Shown: piece after piece, positions 23,701 to 34,414 of the stretch | Layout: the number at the start of each line of letters is the position of its first letter | Numbering within the stretch: the stretch's first letter is position 1 | NCBI GenBank assembly: GCA_016808115.1 | Contig: JAEQBH010007410.1 | Span: 62,001-126,000, forward strand | Length of the DNA stretch: 64,000 nucleotides | DNA from: Tetrastigma voinierianum | Lineage: Eukaryota; Streptophyta; Magnoliopsida; Vitales; Vitaceae | Direction of reading: 5' to 3' | The notes under the pieces: generated by a model | The model's database searches: none | What the model was told of the DNA's origin: nothing | The model's input: only the letters and a program-made list of their open reading frames with translations | Position numbers and translations under genes: made by a program

Positions 23701-24776
23701 TAACGCTACGTAAGTATCGCAGGCCCTCGAGCGAAAGGAAACAAGAAACGGGGTAAACCCGATGGTGGGGTGGGATCCAATTATGACTTCCTGGCACGCA
23801 TCTAGGCACTCCACAAAGTATTTTTAAAAATGCAATCGACTCATCACCCCTCCAAATGATTTGAATCCTGGCAACGCTTCACTTACTAGGGCATAGTAAA
23901 TGAGTGTGGGCAAGGCTAGTGAGCCCTGAGCTGTAGTCTGCCTACCCACGGACTGTCACAGTCGAACAAACTGCTAGGGTCCAATTAGGAATCATAAGGG
24001 CCAATCCATTCTAGAATTCATCAAACGCCACAACCCTTGTCCCAGGGAGTTAGTCCACGTTGCTGACCGGTTAGCCAACACGAGAAAAATAAGGTGAGCA
24101 AAAACACAAAAATTCCAAGAAACACAATTTCATTAATTACACCAAAAGGCGTTCATAATTACACGACAACACTTACAACCAAGCGATCATACTCCAACAA
24201 TTACATAACCCAGCAGGGTTGATAATAGAGCCTAAGAAAGAGGAAAAAGTGGAAGAAAAAGGCTAAGAAAGAAGATATGAAAAAAGAAAAAGCCTCGGCC
24301 ACGAATAGCCCTTTTATGGAAATATGATCATAGCGCCTTTCAATAATGCCAAAGCGAAGGGACATATAAGGCTTGAAAATATCCTTCCAAAAGAAAATTA
24401 GTGCGGTCCAGTTCCTTATAGCCTTCGGCCGACCCCTGTCAACATCACATTTAGCCCAAAGAGCAATAAAAGCACTAAGATCAAAAGACCCTAAGAAATA
24501 GCTCAGCCACACATCCACCGAAAACTCAAAACTAGCCAGTAGCATAAAAAAAAAATCCATTACCTTGCAGCCTTTTATAGGGGTTTCAAACCTGTGAGAA
24601 ACCCCAAAAAGCTGCATTAAATGTGGTAGCAAAAATAGAAAACCCTCTGGTAACGCAAGGTCAAAGGAACACATAAGCATTAATTCCATCCCCTCGCTCC
24701 TAACTACGCGTGTCATTAACACAGAGATTTTCCAACCAGTGGAAGATTGATCTCCCCGTACCGAAAAAGGGGGCAT
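20755..24776 (-). pseudogene. Antisense coding region in the 3' part of the Tat element
   Basis: Several minus-strand open frames run opposite to gag-pol: 24201-24776 (191 codons, starting just inside the polypurine tract), 22750-23238 (162 codons), 22680-22862 (LVNWVEKASFKKIKRLLEIY), 21927-22151 (ISDSPEMGFHGQLASETTLS, acidic and Ser-rich) and 20755-21078. Tat relatives such as Grande and Retand-type elements are known to carry an antisense gene of unknown function here. The order hydrophobic/Trp-rich block, basic KKIKRLLE helix, then acidic tail looks like one protein split by introns or frameshifts. I cannot assign a function. Plus-strand frames in this interval look like shadows. Confidence 0.5.
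24764..24776 (+). other. Polypurine tract of the Tat element
   Basis: The run gaaaaagggggca directly precedes the 3' LTR start at tgtggcaac. The tract primes plus-strand DNA synthesis and sets the LTR boundary. Confidence 0.8.
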
Positions 24777-25417
24777 TGTGGCAACATGAATTTTGGCCCA
24801 TCAGCCTATATGTAAGACCCGCACATATCAAAGTCCACGTGCCGGGGCCTGGGCACCTCGCCTACGCATCAGCCCAAGTATCCTCATACGAACACCTGAT
24901 CCTAAATCCATGTACCAACTAAGCTCATGAACTATTCGATCACGTAAAGAAAGGCTTCAGGATTTATTGCCCGGCACATCCTCTCATAGCCACCGCTATC
25001 TCGTTAGAAGATGGTCACTAATAATTTCGGGTCGATCCTAGCACCGGCAACACATCCTCTCACAAATAACGTACGTAACCGCCCCTAGGATAATCAAACG
25101 ATTCTTAAGGCGGAAGATTCGGATGACTTGGCTATTCAAAACGAAAAACGGCTGATTCACAAATGAAGTGTCCTCCCCTTTTCCATTTCGGAAACCAATC
25201 ACCCACTTTCCATAAAAAGTGGATCATCCTCCTCCTTCATAAATAAGGGGAGATCCTACTGAAAAAGATATATTTTACGCTCTCTATTTCTCTATCTAAC
25301 TTAAGCATCGGAGAGGCGACCGACACACCACCGCCGGTGCCTTGTTTGTTTTGAAGGTCCTTGCTGCTAGGTTAATGCTCCGATGATCCGAAGACTCTGA
25401 GAATCCAAGAGACAACA
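24777..25417 (+). repeat. 3' LTR of the Tat element
   Basis: 641 bp, starting tgtggc after the polypurine tract and ending gacaaca. It pairs with 640-1316; the last 400 bases align clearly and the first 240 poorly. Confidence 0.82.
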
Positions 25418-25474
25418 ATAGCCATCTACTCCCTCTTAATCCCAAAGACGCACATGTTTATGAAGCAATGAGTG

Positions 25475-25667
25475 TATTTAAATCCATTATCTTGATAGAT
25501 CCACAATGTTCCTTATAAGTCCTAACCTACATTGATATTGAAACATATGAATTAATTCATAACTTAATTATTAGTCATAGGTTATTTGATTAAAAGAAAA
25601 GAGTCTTGAATAAATATTTGGTTAAAATGACATCAAATAACCCTAAATTCGAATCTAAGGGTATAGT
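25475..25667. repeat. Segment B, copy 1: noncoding DNA also at 50460-50656 and 51480-51720
   Basis: Shared in order with copy 2: cctacattg, atgaattaattcata, ggttatttgattaaaagaaa, gagtctt, aataaatatttggttaaaa, aaataaccctaaat and gaatctaaggg. The last nine bases (gggtatagt) are the left end of the MITE that is complete at 50657 in copy 2. No coding sequence. Confidence 0.85.
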
Positions 25668-26545
25668 TGTAATACCCCAAATTATACTCTAGTAGTTTAT
25701 TACATGTTTAAGGTATAATGTAAGGTATTTTCATTTTTTGAAATTATGTAATGTGGGAAAAAAAGTTAAAATGGTAAATGACAACTTAAGGACTTAAAAG
25801 AGACATAAGTTACAAGATTATATGTTCAAGTAGGAATAGTGATAAGTTGATTTGTAAATGAAAGAAAGACGAAGGACTAAAGTGGTGGCAAGGGAAAAAT
25901 TGTATAGCCAATGCCTTGTGCCCAAACACGGCCTTATTGGGACAGGAGTTCCCATTTTGTCAAGCTTGCCAGGTATTTACAACTGGGGAGAGGAGTAAGA
26001 AGTTTGGGGTTGTGTTCTCCATTTGTTCAAGGATATAGACTGGTTCAAGAGAAGAAGTAAAGAAAAGGAGAAGTTTGGTTCAAGTCTTTCAAGATTAAGG
26101 TATGGAATACTTGTATGGAAACTATCACAAATCCCTCATTGTCTAGGTTTGTGTAGGAAAAATCCTAATAAATATGTTTTTGGTTGGTCCAAGTTCAGTT
26201 TTGAAGGTTGATTTGTTTTGATTTTGGTTTGGAAGGAAGATTTCTGGTGAAAAGGGGGAAAAATACCCTATTCCAGTTTTTAGCCTGACACCCCTTCGCA
26301 GTGTGCTGGAAACGCTTCCCCAGCGAAGGTCCTGCTCTCGCCAGTGAACCCGAAGCCCAATTTTTCCTGGGCCTCTACTCGCTCTGCACAAAGGCGTTAC
26401 TTATCCTAGGCGAACCTGAAATCCCGTTTTTACTCTTGTCTTTTGTTAATTATGGAAACCATCCATTGAATTAATGAGGATCCTAACAAGTGAATGAAAG
26501 GGTCCGTACAAATACAAAAGTTATATGAAAAATGCTTTAACCTCG
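25668..26545 (+). repeat. LTR-like insertion, left part (right part about 35739-36220)
   Basis: Sequence unique to copy 1 of segment B begins at tgtaataccccaaatta, an LTR-like start, and interrupts the MITE end. It runs with no gene to 26545, where Athila-like element 2 is inserted. The host sequence resumes at 35739 and a MITE-like end (accaaactatacccac) is seen at 36251. The insertion would therefore be about 1.3 kb once Athila-like element 2 is removed. The sequence has a retrotransposon-LTR look, but no second LTR or coding part is present and its right end is not defined. Confidence 0.5.
26541..26545. other. Target-site duplication cctcg (left copy) of Athila-like element 2
   Basis: cctcg at 26541-26545 abuts the LTR start tgattcg. 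The identical cctcg at 35734-35738 abuts the outer end of the other LTR (attaatca). Five base pairs is the usual length for this class. Confidence 0.9.
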
Positions 26546-27800
26546 TGATTCGTGGCCACAAGAGGTGTACTGAATCAATAATATTTATATCCTAGATTCC
26601 CACGTAGCAAAGCTTACCGCAGATAGCGGGCTAGGGTCGAACTCGGGATGGGTTTTCTTCATGCGAAATGAGTCACGCTTGATCAAATGGTGTTTCCACT
26701 TCTGATTTAGGGTTTCTGTAAAAACAAAGAGGTTGATGGCTTGAAAATCGTGAATCAGAGAAATAAAGTGTAAAAGAACTCCTTGAAGCCGCCACCGGGC
26801 TGGGTTCTAAGGCAACCTAATGTCCCTGTCCTTTTCCTCATATTGGGAGTACGACTCATAGTCATTTCCGAACTCCGATCTATGTTTAGCCATAAAGACG
26901 TAACCCTAAAAATTTTCTTCCTAGTATACAACATTTATTAACCATTAATGTTTCGGGCGCTTAAAATCGTCTCTTGATCTAACCTACAGGAGCAAATAAA
27001 TGGAAACTAAGTGAGCATCAGTGGATCTAGCAATAAGTATCCACTGAGCCTTGAAAGCTTGCCAAGTACTGGTCACTCAAGGTACATCACATGGATTCAA
27101 ACCTAACGTGAGATGCAGAAACATAAATATATAAATGTCCATTGGCAATGAGGATGTTATTTTACTTCAAACGATCCCAAAGGGCCCTCCCTTCAAAGAT
27201 GAGAGGCGTTTAACCAAGCATCCTTGAGCCATCCCTCACGGTGTTTCATAGAAAACATGAGAGTGAGAGAAAAACTAGAGAGGTCACACCGCTGAAAGCT
27301 AAAAGCTTGGGCGCCTAATTTTATTGATCGATGGATTGACTGCTTATTAAAGAGCTTCGACCAGGCTTATATAAATGTAGTCAAGGAAATTACAAAAGTA
27401 TGAAACAAAATTGCTTTTAACAGGGCAATTTTGGTACAAAACCACAAAAAAGTAGTCAGTAGCGGTCAACACAAAGAACAAAAAGGCCGGAAACTCGCAA
27501 TTTCAGCAAATCATGTTAGGAAAATTTACAACACCGCAAAATCTCGCAATGCTCACTTTGTATTTAGTCTAATCGCCTTTCCCGATTCAGACATGCTCAG
27601 TTCTACTTCTGCTTCAGATTTGAATCGACTCAAGATAATGGTGTAATCGGGGTTTGCAACCACAAAATATCCATAAAATATGACTAAGATATAGTCTTAT
27701 CTTAGTGTATCAATTCAGTTATTTAAGCAGATTAAGATACAAAAGTGTCAAACCTACAATGAAATGTGGCCTAAAATAAAGACTATTTCAGCACGCACCA
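26546..27800 (-). repeat. 3' LTR of Athila-like element 2
   Basis: 1255 bp, collinear with 34415-35733: aggtgtactg, aatatttatatcctag, ctagggtcgaact, aagaactccttgaag, ctagtatacaacatttatta, accattaatgtttcg and cagtggatctagc-type blocks recur. It ends gcacgcacca before the polypurine tract. A degenerate cgcaa/gaaatt palindromic array lies at 27497-27557. Confidence 0.92.
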
Positions 27801-29290
27801 CTCCCCCTGAACTCGATTACATCATAAAATCTCTTTAGCAATGGCTGCAAGGAAGAGCACGCTATGCTCATGCAAAAGGAATGGTATTTTCAAAAGTGAT
27901 GGATAAGTAATGCCCTACTCCTCAGACTGATTGAGACCCCAGACAACAACCAAATTAGGGAGCACAAATACCATAAGGACCAAGTTTCAAGAGTATCTAT
28001 CCCAAGGAATCGACCAACTTCTTACCACAAAATCTATGTTTATGTGGATCACTAACAATAACTCGCAAACTCCGCTTCTCCCCAACTAAGCTACCGCCAA
28101 GTCCTGAAGACATTGACCAACTCTTAAAGAACTGGGTTCCACTCTTATTTCATATTTCTTTTTATGACTGTAGATGCAATGCGAAGTGACCTCACCAAAG
28201 TCCGTGTAGCGAGGTCACCGATGACTCCCGACGAGTAGAGCTTAGGGCATCAATTCGGGTCTTTGAAGCCACTAACTCTTCGGGTTTCACCCCGGACTCC
28301 GAATGAATTCGAAATTCCAGCACCTACAACGCGCTCAACCTCACCCATCCACCCATGTAGCAAGCATGATCGGTGGCTCTGACCCGATTGGTTTAGGGCG
28401 CAGAACTTTAAAGACTTTCGCGTAAACCCCTCTCGGATGAGTGCTGAGGTTTCAAAGGGTAAGCGTTAAGCGGCTTTCTCTTATCTTTTCTTTTTCTTTT
28501 TCTTTTTTTGTTTTCTTTTTCTTTGTCTTTGTCTTCTTTTGGAAGACTTCATTATTTCTTTTATGGGAACCATAACCTTTTACAAGTGGTCGGGTGAAAC
28601 TAGGAGTAGGTTACTTACGGTAAAGGGAGTTATCTGGGTTCTGGAGACTCATGCGGAAGCTGGGATCGTGTATGATGTGTAAACTAACCTTTCAGATGAG
28701 AATTGACTTCGGGAGACTCAGCGACATATCATAAATCGTATGGATAATCTGCAAACATCAGACCAATTCTGATGGTATTTCAGTTGCATATAACAGGACA
28801 AGGCCAAACCACCTAAAAATGGAGACAGTGTTCCAAATAAGATTAAGAAATGCAATTAATGGATAAATATTATAACAGGTCGTGATAATCACTCAGTTAA
28901 ACTTTCAAACTGTTTTCTATAAAGAAGAACAAAGCAGAGCCTTAAACATCTGAACCAGACACATATGGCAGCGTGTGATGAGACATCAGAAAGAAGTCTT
29001 AATGAAAATGATGTCAAGCGTAAATCAACTTATTACTTTAACTATACCCGACCAAGTGTGCCAGTGACATGCATTGGTGATTGAAGACAGTGGAAATCTT
29101 TCCTATAGGTGATGGCGGGTGAAGGCGTGACAGACGGTGAGGGTATTCTTTGTTCAGGTGGCGTTCCGCATTGCTTTGCGTGCTAAGAACATCTGGGATC
29201 TGCGAGGGCCTAGTGATGGAGAAGTCTGATCGCCAGATGGGCGAAGCATCCTAAGTGGCCACATATGGGGAGATAGTAGGGAGGCTGGGG
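27801..29290 (-). other. Polypurine tract and 3' noncoding region of Athila-like element 2
   Basis: ctccccctgaact at 27801-27813 is purine-rich on the coding strand (agttcagggggag) and abuts the 3' LTR. The rest has no gene. A polypyrimidine stretch made of cttttt units lies at about 28478-28550. Confidence 0.75.
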
Positions 29291-29295
29291 TGACT

Positions 29296-30316
29296 CTAAA
29301 TCGTGGATAGCTGGTCCCATGCGAGTGATATTGGTCGAGCTATGGCAGCCTCAGTGCAAGTCATCCTATCCTCGAGGGCTGCATAGGCAGTCGCAAATGA
29401 TGCTGATGTAAAGGAGAACGTGTGGACTGCATCCATGTTGGTTAGAAAGTCCCGGGTGGAAATAGTGATATGTTGTGGAGGTGGTGCGGAAGTGCTCGAT
29501 GCGGCCCCGACGACTGTAGGGAGTGATATTAGGGGCGGGGCCTGAAAGGCCAGAGAGGCGACAAGGCGCGATGGGTCGGAGGGGAGATGCCGTGCGGAGG
29601 GTGCCGAGCCACGGGCTCCCCAATATGCTCCTTTGGAGGGGTTGCTCACCAGTGAATATCGGCGGTAGGGTGCGGTCCTCGGCTAGGCACGGAGGCGGAA
29701 GGTGATAGGGCGGGGCATAAGGCGCGCCGTCAATGGCGGGATGGTCTCACAGTCACGATGGCGCTCTAATCTAGGCTCATCAAGGAAGCCGATATGCTTT
29801 AGCACCTGGCATAGAAGTCTCGGGAATAAGAGAGGCGTGGACTCAGCTCGAGGTAGACTCTTGCGATGGACCTTGTCCTCGAAATGGAACAAGGAAGTCA
29901 TAATAAGCTCCGATGGGCTGAACCAGAAGCCCTCTGAGATGTGATATAGGGCCTCCAAGATGGCTCCTCTTCTTTGAACTATAAGCTGGAGCGGAAAAAG
30001 ATTAGACCGCAGAATGTGATCTATAAAGGCCGCATGCACGTGAGAGGCTGCCTCACGAAGCAGTCGTCTCGGCGGTAGCAGTGTCCCGGAGAAGACGGGC
30101 CATTTCCTGGTGGGAGGATGGGGCCACTTGCCTATGTGTTTGGGTTGGCGAGACCACCGGGAAGATTTGAATGTAGCGCTGCGATGTTTGAGGCCACTGG
30201 CCATCCACTGGCCGGCCGTCGATGGAGAATGAGAAGTAGTCGAGTTTGGACTCGCGCTGGATGTCATGTGTGGTAGGGGCTCGATGACCACGAAAACGAG
30301 GAGAGTATCGGTTCAT
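29296..30316 (-). pseudogene. Env-like gene of Athila-like element 2
   Basis: Three overlapping minus-strand frames form one protein broken by 1-base shifts: 30053-30316 (SKLDYFSFSIDGRPVDGQWP), 29683-30291 (DHILRSNLFPLQLIVQRRG, LYHISEGFWFSPSELIMTSL, FHFEDKVHRKSLPRAESTPL, LFPRLLCQVLKHIGFLDEP) and 29296-29649 (Pro/Ser-rich stretch, then TSASFATAYAALEDRMTCTE, a likely coiled coil). Proteins with this sequence are abundant in plant genomes, I believe especially grape, and belong to Athila-type elements. Function is unknown and no clear transmembrane anchor is seen. This is the best-preserved part of the element. Confidence 0.75.
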
Positions 30317-31329
30317 TCCTCCACCCCAGTGGTCCAGGAGGAACCAATTTCATTTTTCGGTGCTATACAAGCACTCCCGGCCAGCCTGAGATAAGCTGAG
30401 AGGGCGGAGTGTGGGTGAGAAGTGAGGGACAGGATCGGAGTTGTGCGTAGGCATGGTGGACCTTAGAGTGGTAGACACCGTAGTTTGTTGATGTCGAAGC
30501 CGGCATGGATGAGTTGGCTTGACCATCGGGTTGTTAGTAAGTGGGACCTTAGCCGAGGGTTGTCATACGAAACACGGCCTTGGATTTGGAAAAACTAGGA
30601 GTTAAGGCCTTTAGAGAAGCGGGTATAGATGTTCTTCCTAGGATGTAGGGTGAGGGGAGTTGATCTGATGGAGTCGGGATTATGAGTGAGAGGTCTCGAG
30701 ATTAACTCATGGTGGACCGGGATTAAGGTGTCACGTGTGGCATTATTACGTTCGTGTGCCGGTAACGTGCGTCTTCGGGTGTGGGTGCGATGCAGTCATT
30801 CACCACTCTTGGTGAGTGTGGAGTTGAGTTTGTCTTTAGGACTCGTCCGGTGAAGACTCATAGTTCAAATTGTTAAATGAAGAATAATTAGGTGTGTTGG
30901 GCCAAAACAAAAGGGGGTAGTAAAATCCCTAAGGTGAGAATCCTGGAGTGGGGTGTAAAGACCGGAGATATCCACTATTTACGTGTGAATGTAGAGGCTC
31001 GAAGTGTAAAAGCGAAGTTAGGTTAATCAAGATGAAAACACACGGTCGAGGTTATCGTACAGACTTAGAGTTGAGTGATAAGAGTCGGGGGTGACTTGAG
31101 ATTTGGATACCCCTTTGGAAGTGCGTTGGGTGTTGTTTGAGGCCTTGAACGATATATGGATTTCATACATGACTGTGGACTAGGTTATTGGTCAGATTTG
31201 GATTATCGGCGATTGTGACCTTAGGAAGGTCGGTTACACAATAAAGTAAGGGTGTGTAGGGTTACCGCGTTGTGAGGATTATATACGGGTGTTAGAACCT
31301 GGCTGGCAGGCATCGTCTGGATCTTAAGG

Positions 31330-31990
31330 GTAGGTAGCAGTGCCCTTAGTGGTATTTACTTCTAGCGATAGTTATCGGTGATACCACAAATGGCACCATA
31401 TGAGGCATTGTATAGGGAAGCTGATATGGGTCTGGTATGATTGGACGAGGTGGAAGACGGTTCCATCACTAGTCTGATCCGATTAGAGACACCTCCGAGA
31501 AGGTGAGCTTGATACGACGTCGCTACGGCTCGGGCCGTGAAGAGAGTACATGTAGATGTACGACGTCGACCGCAGAGTTCGAGGTTAGGGATCATGTCTT
31601 CATGAAGGTATTCTGCAAGAGGAGTGAGTCGGGTTCGACAAGCGAGGAAGCTATCGTCTGGAGTTTATTGGACCTTCGGGATACTCGAAAAGTGGAAACC
31701 TTGCGTGCAGTTAGCGTTATGCCAGGCATGATAGGTGTCCACGAGGTATTTCATCTCAAAGCACTCGGAAGTATACTCGAGATCCGGCTCATGTGGTGGA
31801 TTGGGCAAGTGGGGTTGACAACGATGGGACGCCGGAGGGACTAGTGTGCATTTGGATAGCCGTGATCGGGTTTTGCGGCGGGCCGTGAGGCTAGTGAGGC
31901 TACTATGGCGACCTTTATGGGTGGAGTCGACGTGGGAGTCACGGGGGACACGCGATCTCACGGGCCACCTATCCTTCTTGTTTAGGGATG
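31330..31990 (+). pseudogene. Chromovirus integrase C-terminus and chromodomain remnant
   Basis: At about 31386-31420 the DNA encodes MAPYEALY, the conserved end of the chromovirus integrase core, then EVEDGSITSLIRLE. At 31575-31625 it encodes FEVRDHVFMKV, the GPY/F-region entry. At 31730-31800 it encodes GVHEVFHLKAL. At 31850-31980 one frame gives DRVLRRAVRLVRLLW, VESTWE and HLSFLF, the pattern of the C-terminal chromodomain of Tekay elements, which targets heterochromatin. Frame changes separate all blocks. Confidence 0.8.
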
Positions 31991-32097
31991 AAGGTGTGGT
32001 TTAGTCGTTTAAGATTTAATCTTTATTTAGTATGGTGAGTGCAAGTTGCATATGTGTGAGTGATTGTGATTGTCGAAATTTCGGAATGAAATTCCTT

Positions 32098-32109
32098 TTT
32101 AGGAGGAGA
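32098..32109 (+). other. Polypurine tract of the chromovirus
   Basis: ttaggaggagaa immediately precedes the LTR start tgggcgaaattcg, as expected for Tekay elements. Confidence 0.75.
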
Positions 32110-34037
32110 ATGGGCGAAATTCGATTCACGGAAAAATGGCAAAGTAGTAATTTAGGTTAAAAATACAAAATTTATTCTCACGGATTTCAGATGATGAAGC
32201 CAGTTTCACCGTTGAATCATCTCGTGAAATCCTATTCGCTTTATCAATTTCGTCGATTTCCGAGATAGTCGGAGTTAGCCGCGTTTTAGAGCATGGCGAT
32301 TCAGTCTTGTAAAACTATTCCGATCACGTGAAAGTCACATATAACACATACTCATGTGCCATAAATTAGTATGAGTAGAGGAAATGATGAAAATGGGCTG
32401 ACGAGATAGTCACGAGAGTATCAAAGCCCCAGGAAAAGAAGACAAGAAATGGTCATTTTTGAATTTGATTAAATGAGAATAAAACAAAAATAGCTACATT
32501 GTAATATCTCCACTTGAAATTAGAAGTCAAAAACGTGAATGAGGGAGTAGGAAGAACCGATGGCCAGAATTCCAGTGGTTTTAGAGTGAGGAGGTTGGGC
32601 CTCTCTGAAGAAAATTTGCTCTGCAGCGTGGACTCGGTTTGAGAGTTTTAAACGAACTCAGCCTTGAGGTAGGGGTTTCTCCCTACTTGGGTTTTATTCT
32701 TCATTTAAGTACTTTGTGAATGTTTGAGTTGAATGAGGCCGTGAGGGGCCGTTTGATCGGTCCAAAATCTTGGAACCTTGTTGTTGTAAATTTTTGAAAT
32801 CAAAATGGGTAGGCCGTGACAGTGTGTGCACTGTGTGGGTTGTTTGGGTTGTTAATTGTGTAATTTGTGAAATAAATCATGTATTGGTTTGTTTGAGTAG
32901 GAAATGGCGTGGAATCAGGATTCACAAAGTAGACAATGATTTATGTTTAATCGGGAATAATGTAGAAGTTTCATATTCGAAATTTTGTGAATTAATGTGT
33001 TTGGTCGGGTAATTGATAGAAATTGCTTTCTGCGTTTTGATCATTAGCCCATGTGAGCTAATTTTGATGTGATGGAATGTGAAATTGCATAACATGTTGT
33101 GTGATTTAAATTATGTGAATATATGCATGTTTATATATTTACATGTGATATAGGCTATGTGTGGAATTGGCATCATGCATTCCATATGCACTGGGGGCAC
33201 CCTAGGATGATAGGAGTGAGTGTATGAGGTGAGTCTAGAAAGAATGGTTTCGAAGGGTTGTCTAAAACTAAAAATGATCGGAAGGTAGTCCATACTAAAA
33301 AATATCAATCGTCGAAGGCGAAGCCCGATTGATAATATATCGGATGATCCATAAATAATATCAATCGTCGGAGCGGCTTGATTGATATATATATACATCG
33401 GAGGGTTGTCCACGAATAAACATAATAATTCTCATCTGATGCTTGGCGAGTGTGAGGGAGTCGATGAGGACTCGAATAAGGATGATCAGTTAGACATTCA
33501 AGTAGGATCATGCATTTGCTTGAATGTGTGTTTGTTACTGGGCATTGCATAGCACTTAGGTGGAAGTAGCCGGCTTAAGGTGATTCCACTGCGAGCATTA
33601 GCTCACCTGTCGAGATGTTATTTTACAATTACACATGGAGCGTGCAAGAGATGGCTCATCCTAGAGGCGAGCTTTAGAAGAAAATGAATTGTGGCTTTAA
33701 GGTTATAATGTATGACATGTATTAGAATTTTCTAATTTTAATATATGTGTTGTACAAGAGTAAAATTTGAAATCTTGAAACTATTGGATATAGTTGGATA
33801 TAGATATTGTGATGAGTATTGGTTTATGAGCCCAAGTGGCCGTTTTAATCATAGGCCCATTGTTTGGATTGTTTGGGACGGGTTTTATACGGTGTTGTAT
33901 TTGGGTAGAGCTCCGTACAAAGGAGACTCTGCCACTATTTTAAATGAAATGTCGGTCACCCAGAGCATTCACGAAGTGTTCCATGAGGTTGACGGGTAGT
34001 CAACGGACCCTCGGGTTTGGGGCGTCACATTCAGAAA
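32110..34037 (+). repeat. 3' LTR of the Tekay-type chromovirus
   Basis: About 1.93 kb, from tgggcgaaattcg to tttggggcgtcaca. It is related to 15033-16911 on the same strand and to 42643-44585 on the opposite strand. Shared landmarks, in order, are gaggtaggggtttctcccta, gaggccgtgagg, gcccatgtgagct, atgcatgtttatatatttac, a caccctaggatga block, aagtaggatcatgcatttgc and cacttaggtggaagta. It contains imperfect tandem repeats at 33240-33420. Confidence 0.85.
33240..33420 (+). repeat. Tandem repeats with small hairpins inside the Tekay LTR
   Basis: About three imperfect 55-65 bp units, each with a gg(a)gg(g)ttgtcca-like block and an inverted pair tatcaatcgtcg ... gattgatat. Confidence 0.75.
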
Positions 34038-34414
34038 CTGGAAACGGGGCTGTGAAATGAAAAGGAGAGAAAAAAAGGGGGGTTTTATATAGGGAGGGGG
34101 GCAAATGAAAGGTCTTGACCAATTAATGACCTTAAGTGCCTATTTAATGGCTGGTTCGGAAAATTAATGGTGGGTGCAAGAAACGAAGGGTTTGCAGCAG
34201 ACGGAAGATGAAAGGGGCAGGGAGATGAACAGTGCAACCTGCGAAATTTCGCAACCTGCGAAATTCCACAAGTTGTGAAAATTTCGCAACTGGAATTTCA
34301 GCGAGAAAAACAACACCCCATTGCTGCAGCGCACCAATATACTTATGATGTGGATCACACGAGTTCATGACTTCTCACTTTCGCTTCACGGCACCTTCTG
34401 ACCAGCAGCACATT
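34038..34414 (-). other. Leader or env-like start of Athila-like element 2 with palindromic array
   Basis: At 34236-34300 the motif gcgaaatttcgca is iterated with variants (ctgcgaaatttcgcaacctg, gtgaaaatttcgcaactg). The same motif occurs in both LTRs. The usual Athila primer-binding site is not seen next to the LTR at 34414, so this stretch may derive from the env-like region brought next to the LTR by the gag-pol deletion. Confidence 0.55.

Larger units (their letters stand above)
640..25417 (+). mobile_element. Tat-lineage Ty3/gypsy retrotransposon with nested insertions
   Basis: Two similar LTRs flank, in plus-strand order, a primer-binding site, gag, protease, RT, RNase H with a second archaeal-type RNase H, integrase, a 61-bp tandem repeat, an antisense coding region and a polypurine tract. 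The second RNase H, the noncanonical gag knuckle (CDYHRDHGHE), the antisense region and tandem repeats downstream of pol are known traits of the Tat/Ogre/Retand group. About 11.5 kb of the span is a nested Athila-like element and about 1.9 kb a solo LTR. Removing them leaves about 11.3 kb, a normal Tat size. All frames carry stops or shifts, so the copy is not autonomous. The LTRs are diverged, which implies age or poor base accuracy. I could not fix a target duplication, and the left boundary is uncertain by some 80 bp. Confidence 0.85.
30320..34037 (+). mobile_element. Tekay-type chromovirus, 3' half only
   Basis: Plus-strand chromovirus remnant nested in Athila-like element 2. It has degenerate pol (30320-31300), an integrase C-terminal part with a chromodomain remnant (31330-31990), a polypurine tract (32098-32109) and one LTR (32110-34037). 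There is no 5' LTR, gag or readable RT. The left junction with the Athila env-like gene is placed near 30320 only because the env-like frame stops there. Confidence 0.75.

Noticed and set aside
23300..24160. Possible separate gene between the antisense frames of the Tat element
   Set aside because: Short frames on both strands, no motifs; treated as decayed antisense region or intron.
26143..26391. 82-codon minus-strand frame
   Set aside because: No family signature, inside the LTR-like insertion; likely chance.
29683..30291. 202-codon minus-strand frame as a cellular gene
   Set aside because: Its sequence fits the Athila env-like family and sits between the LTR pair of element 2.
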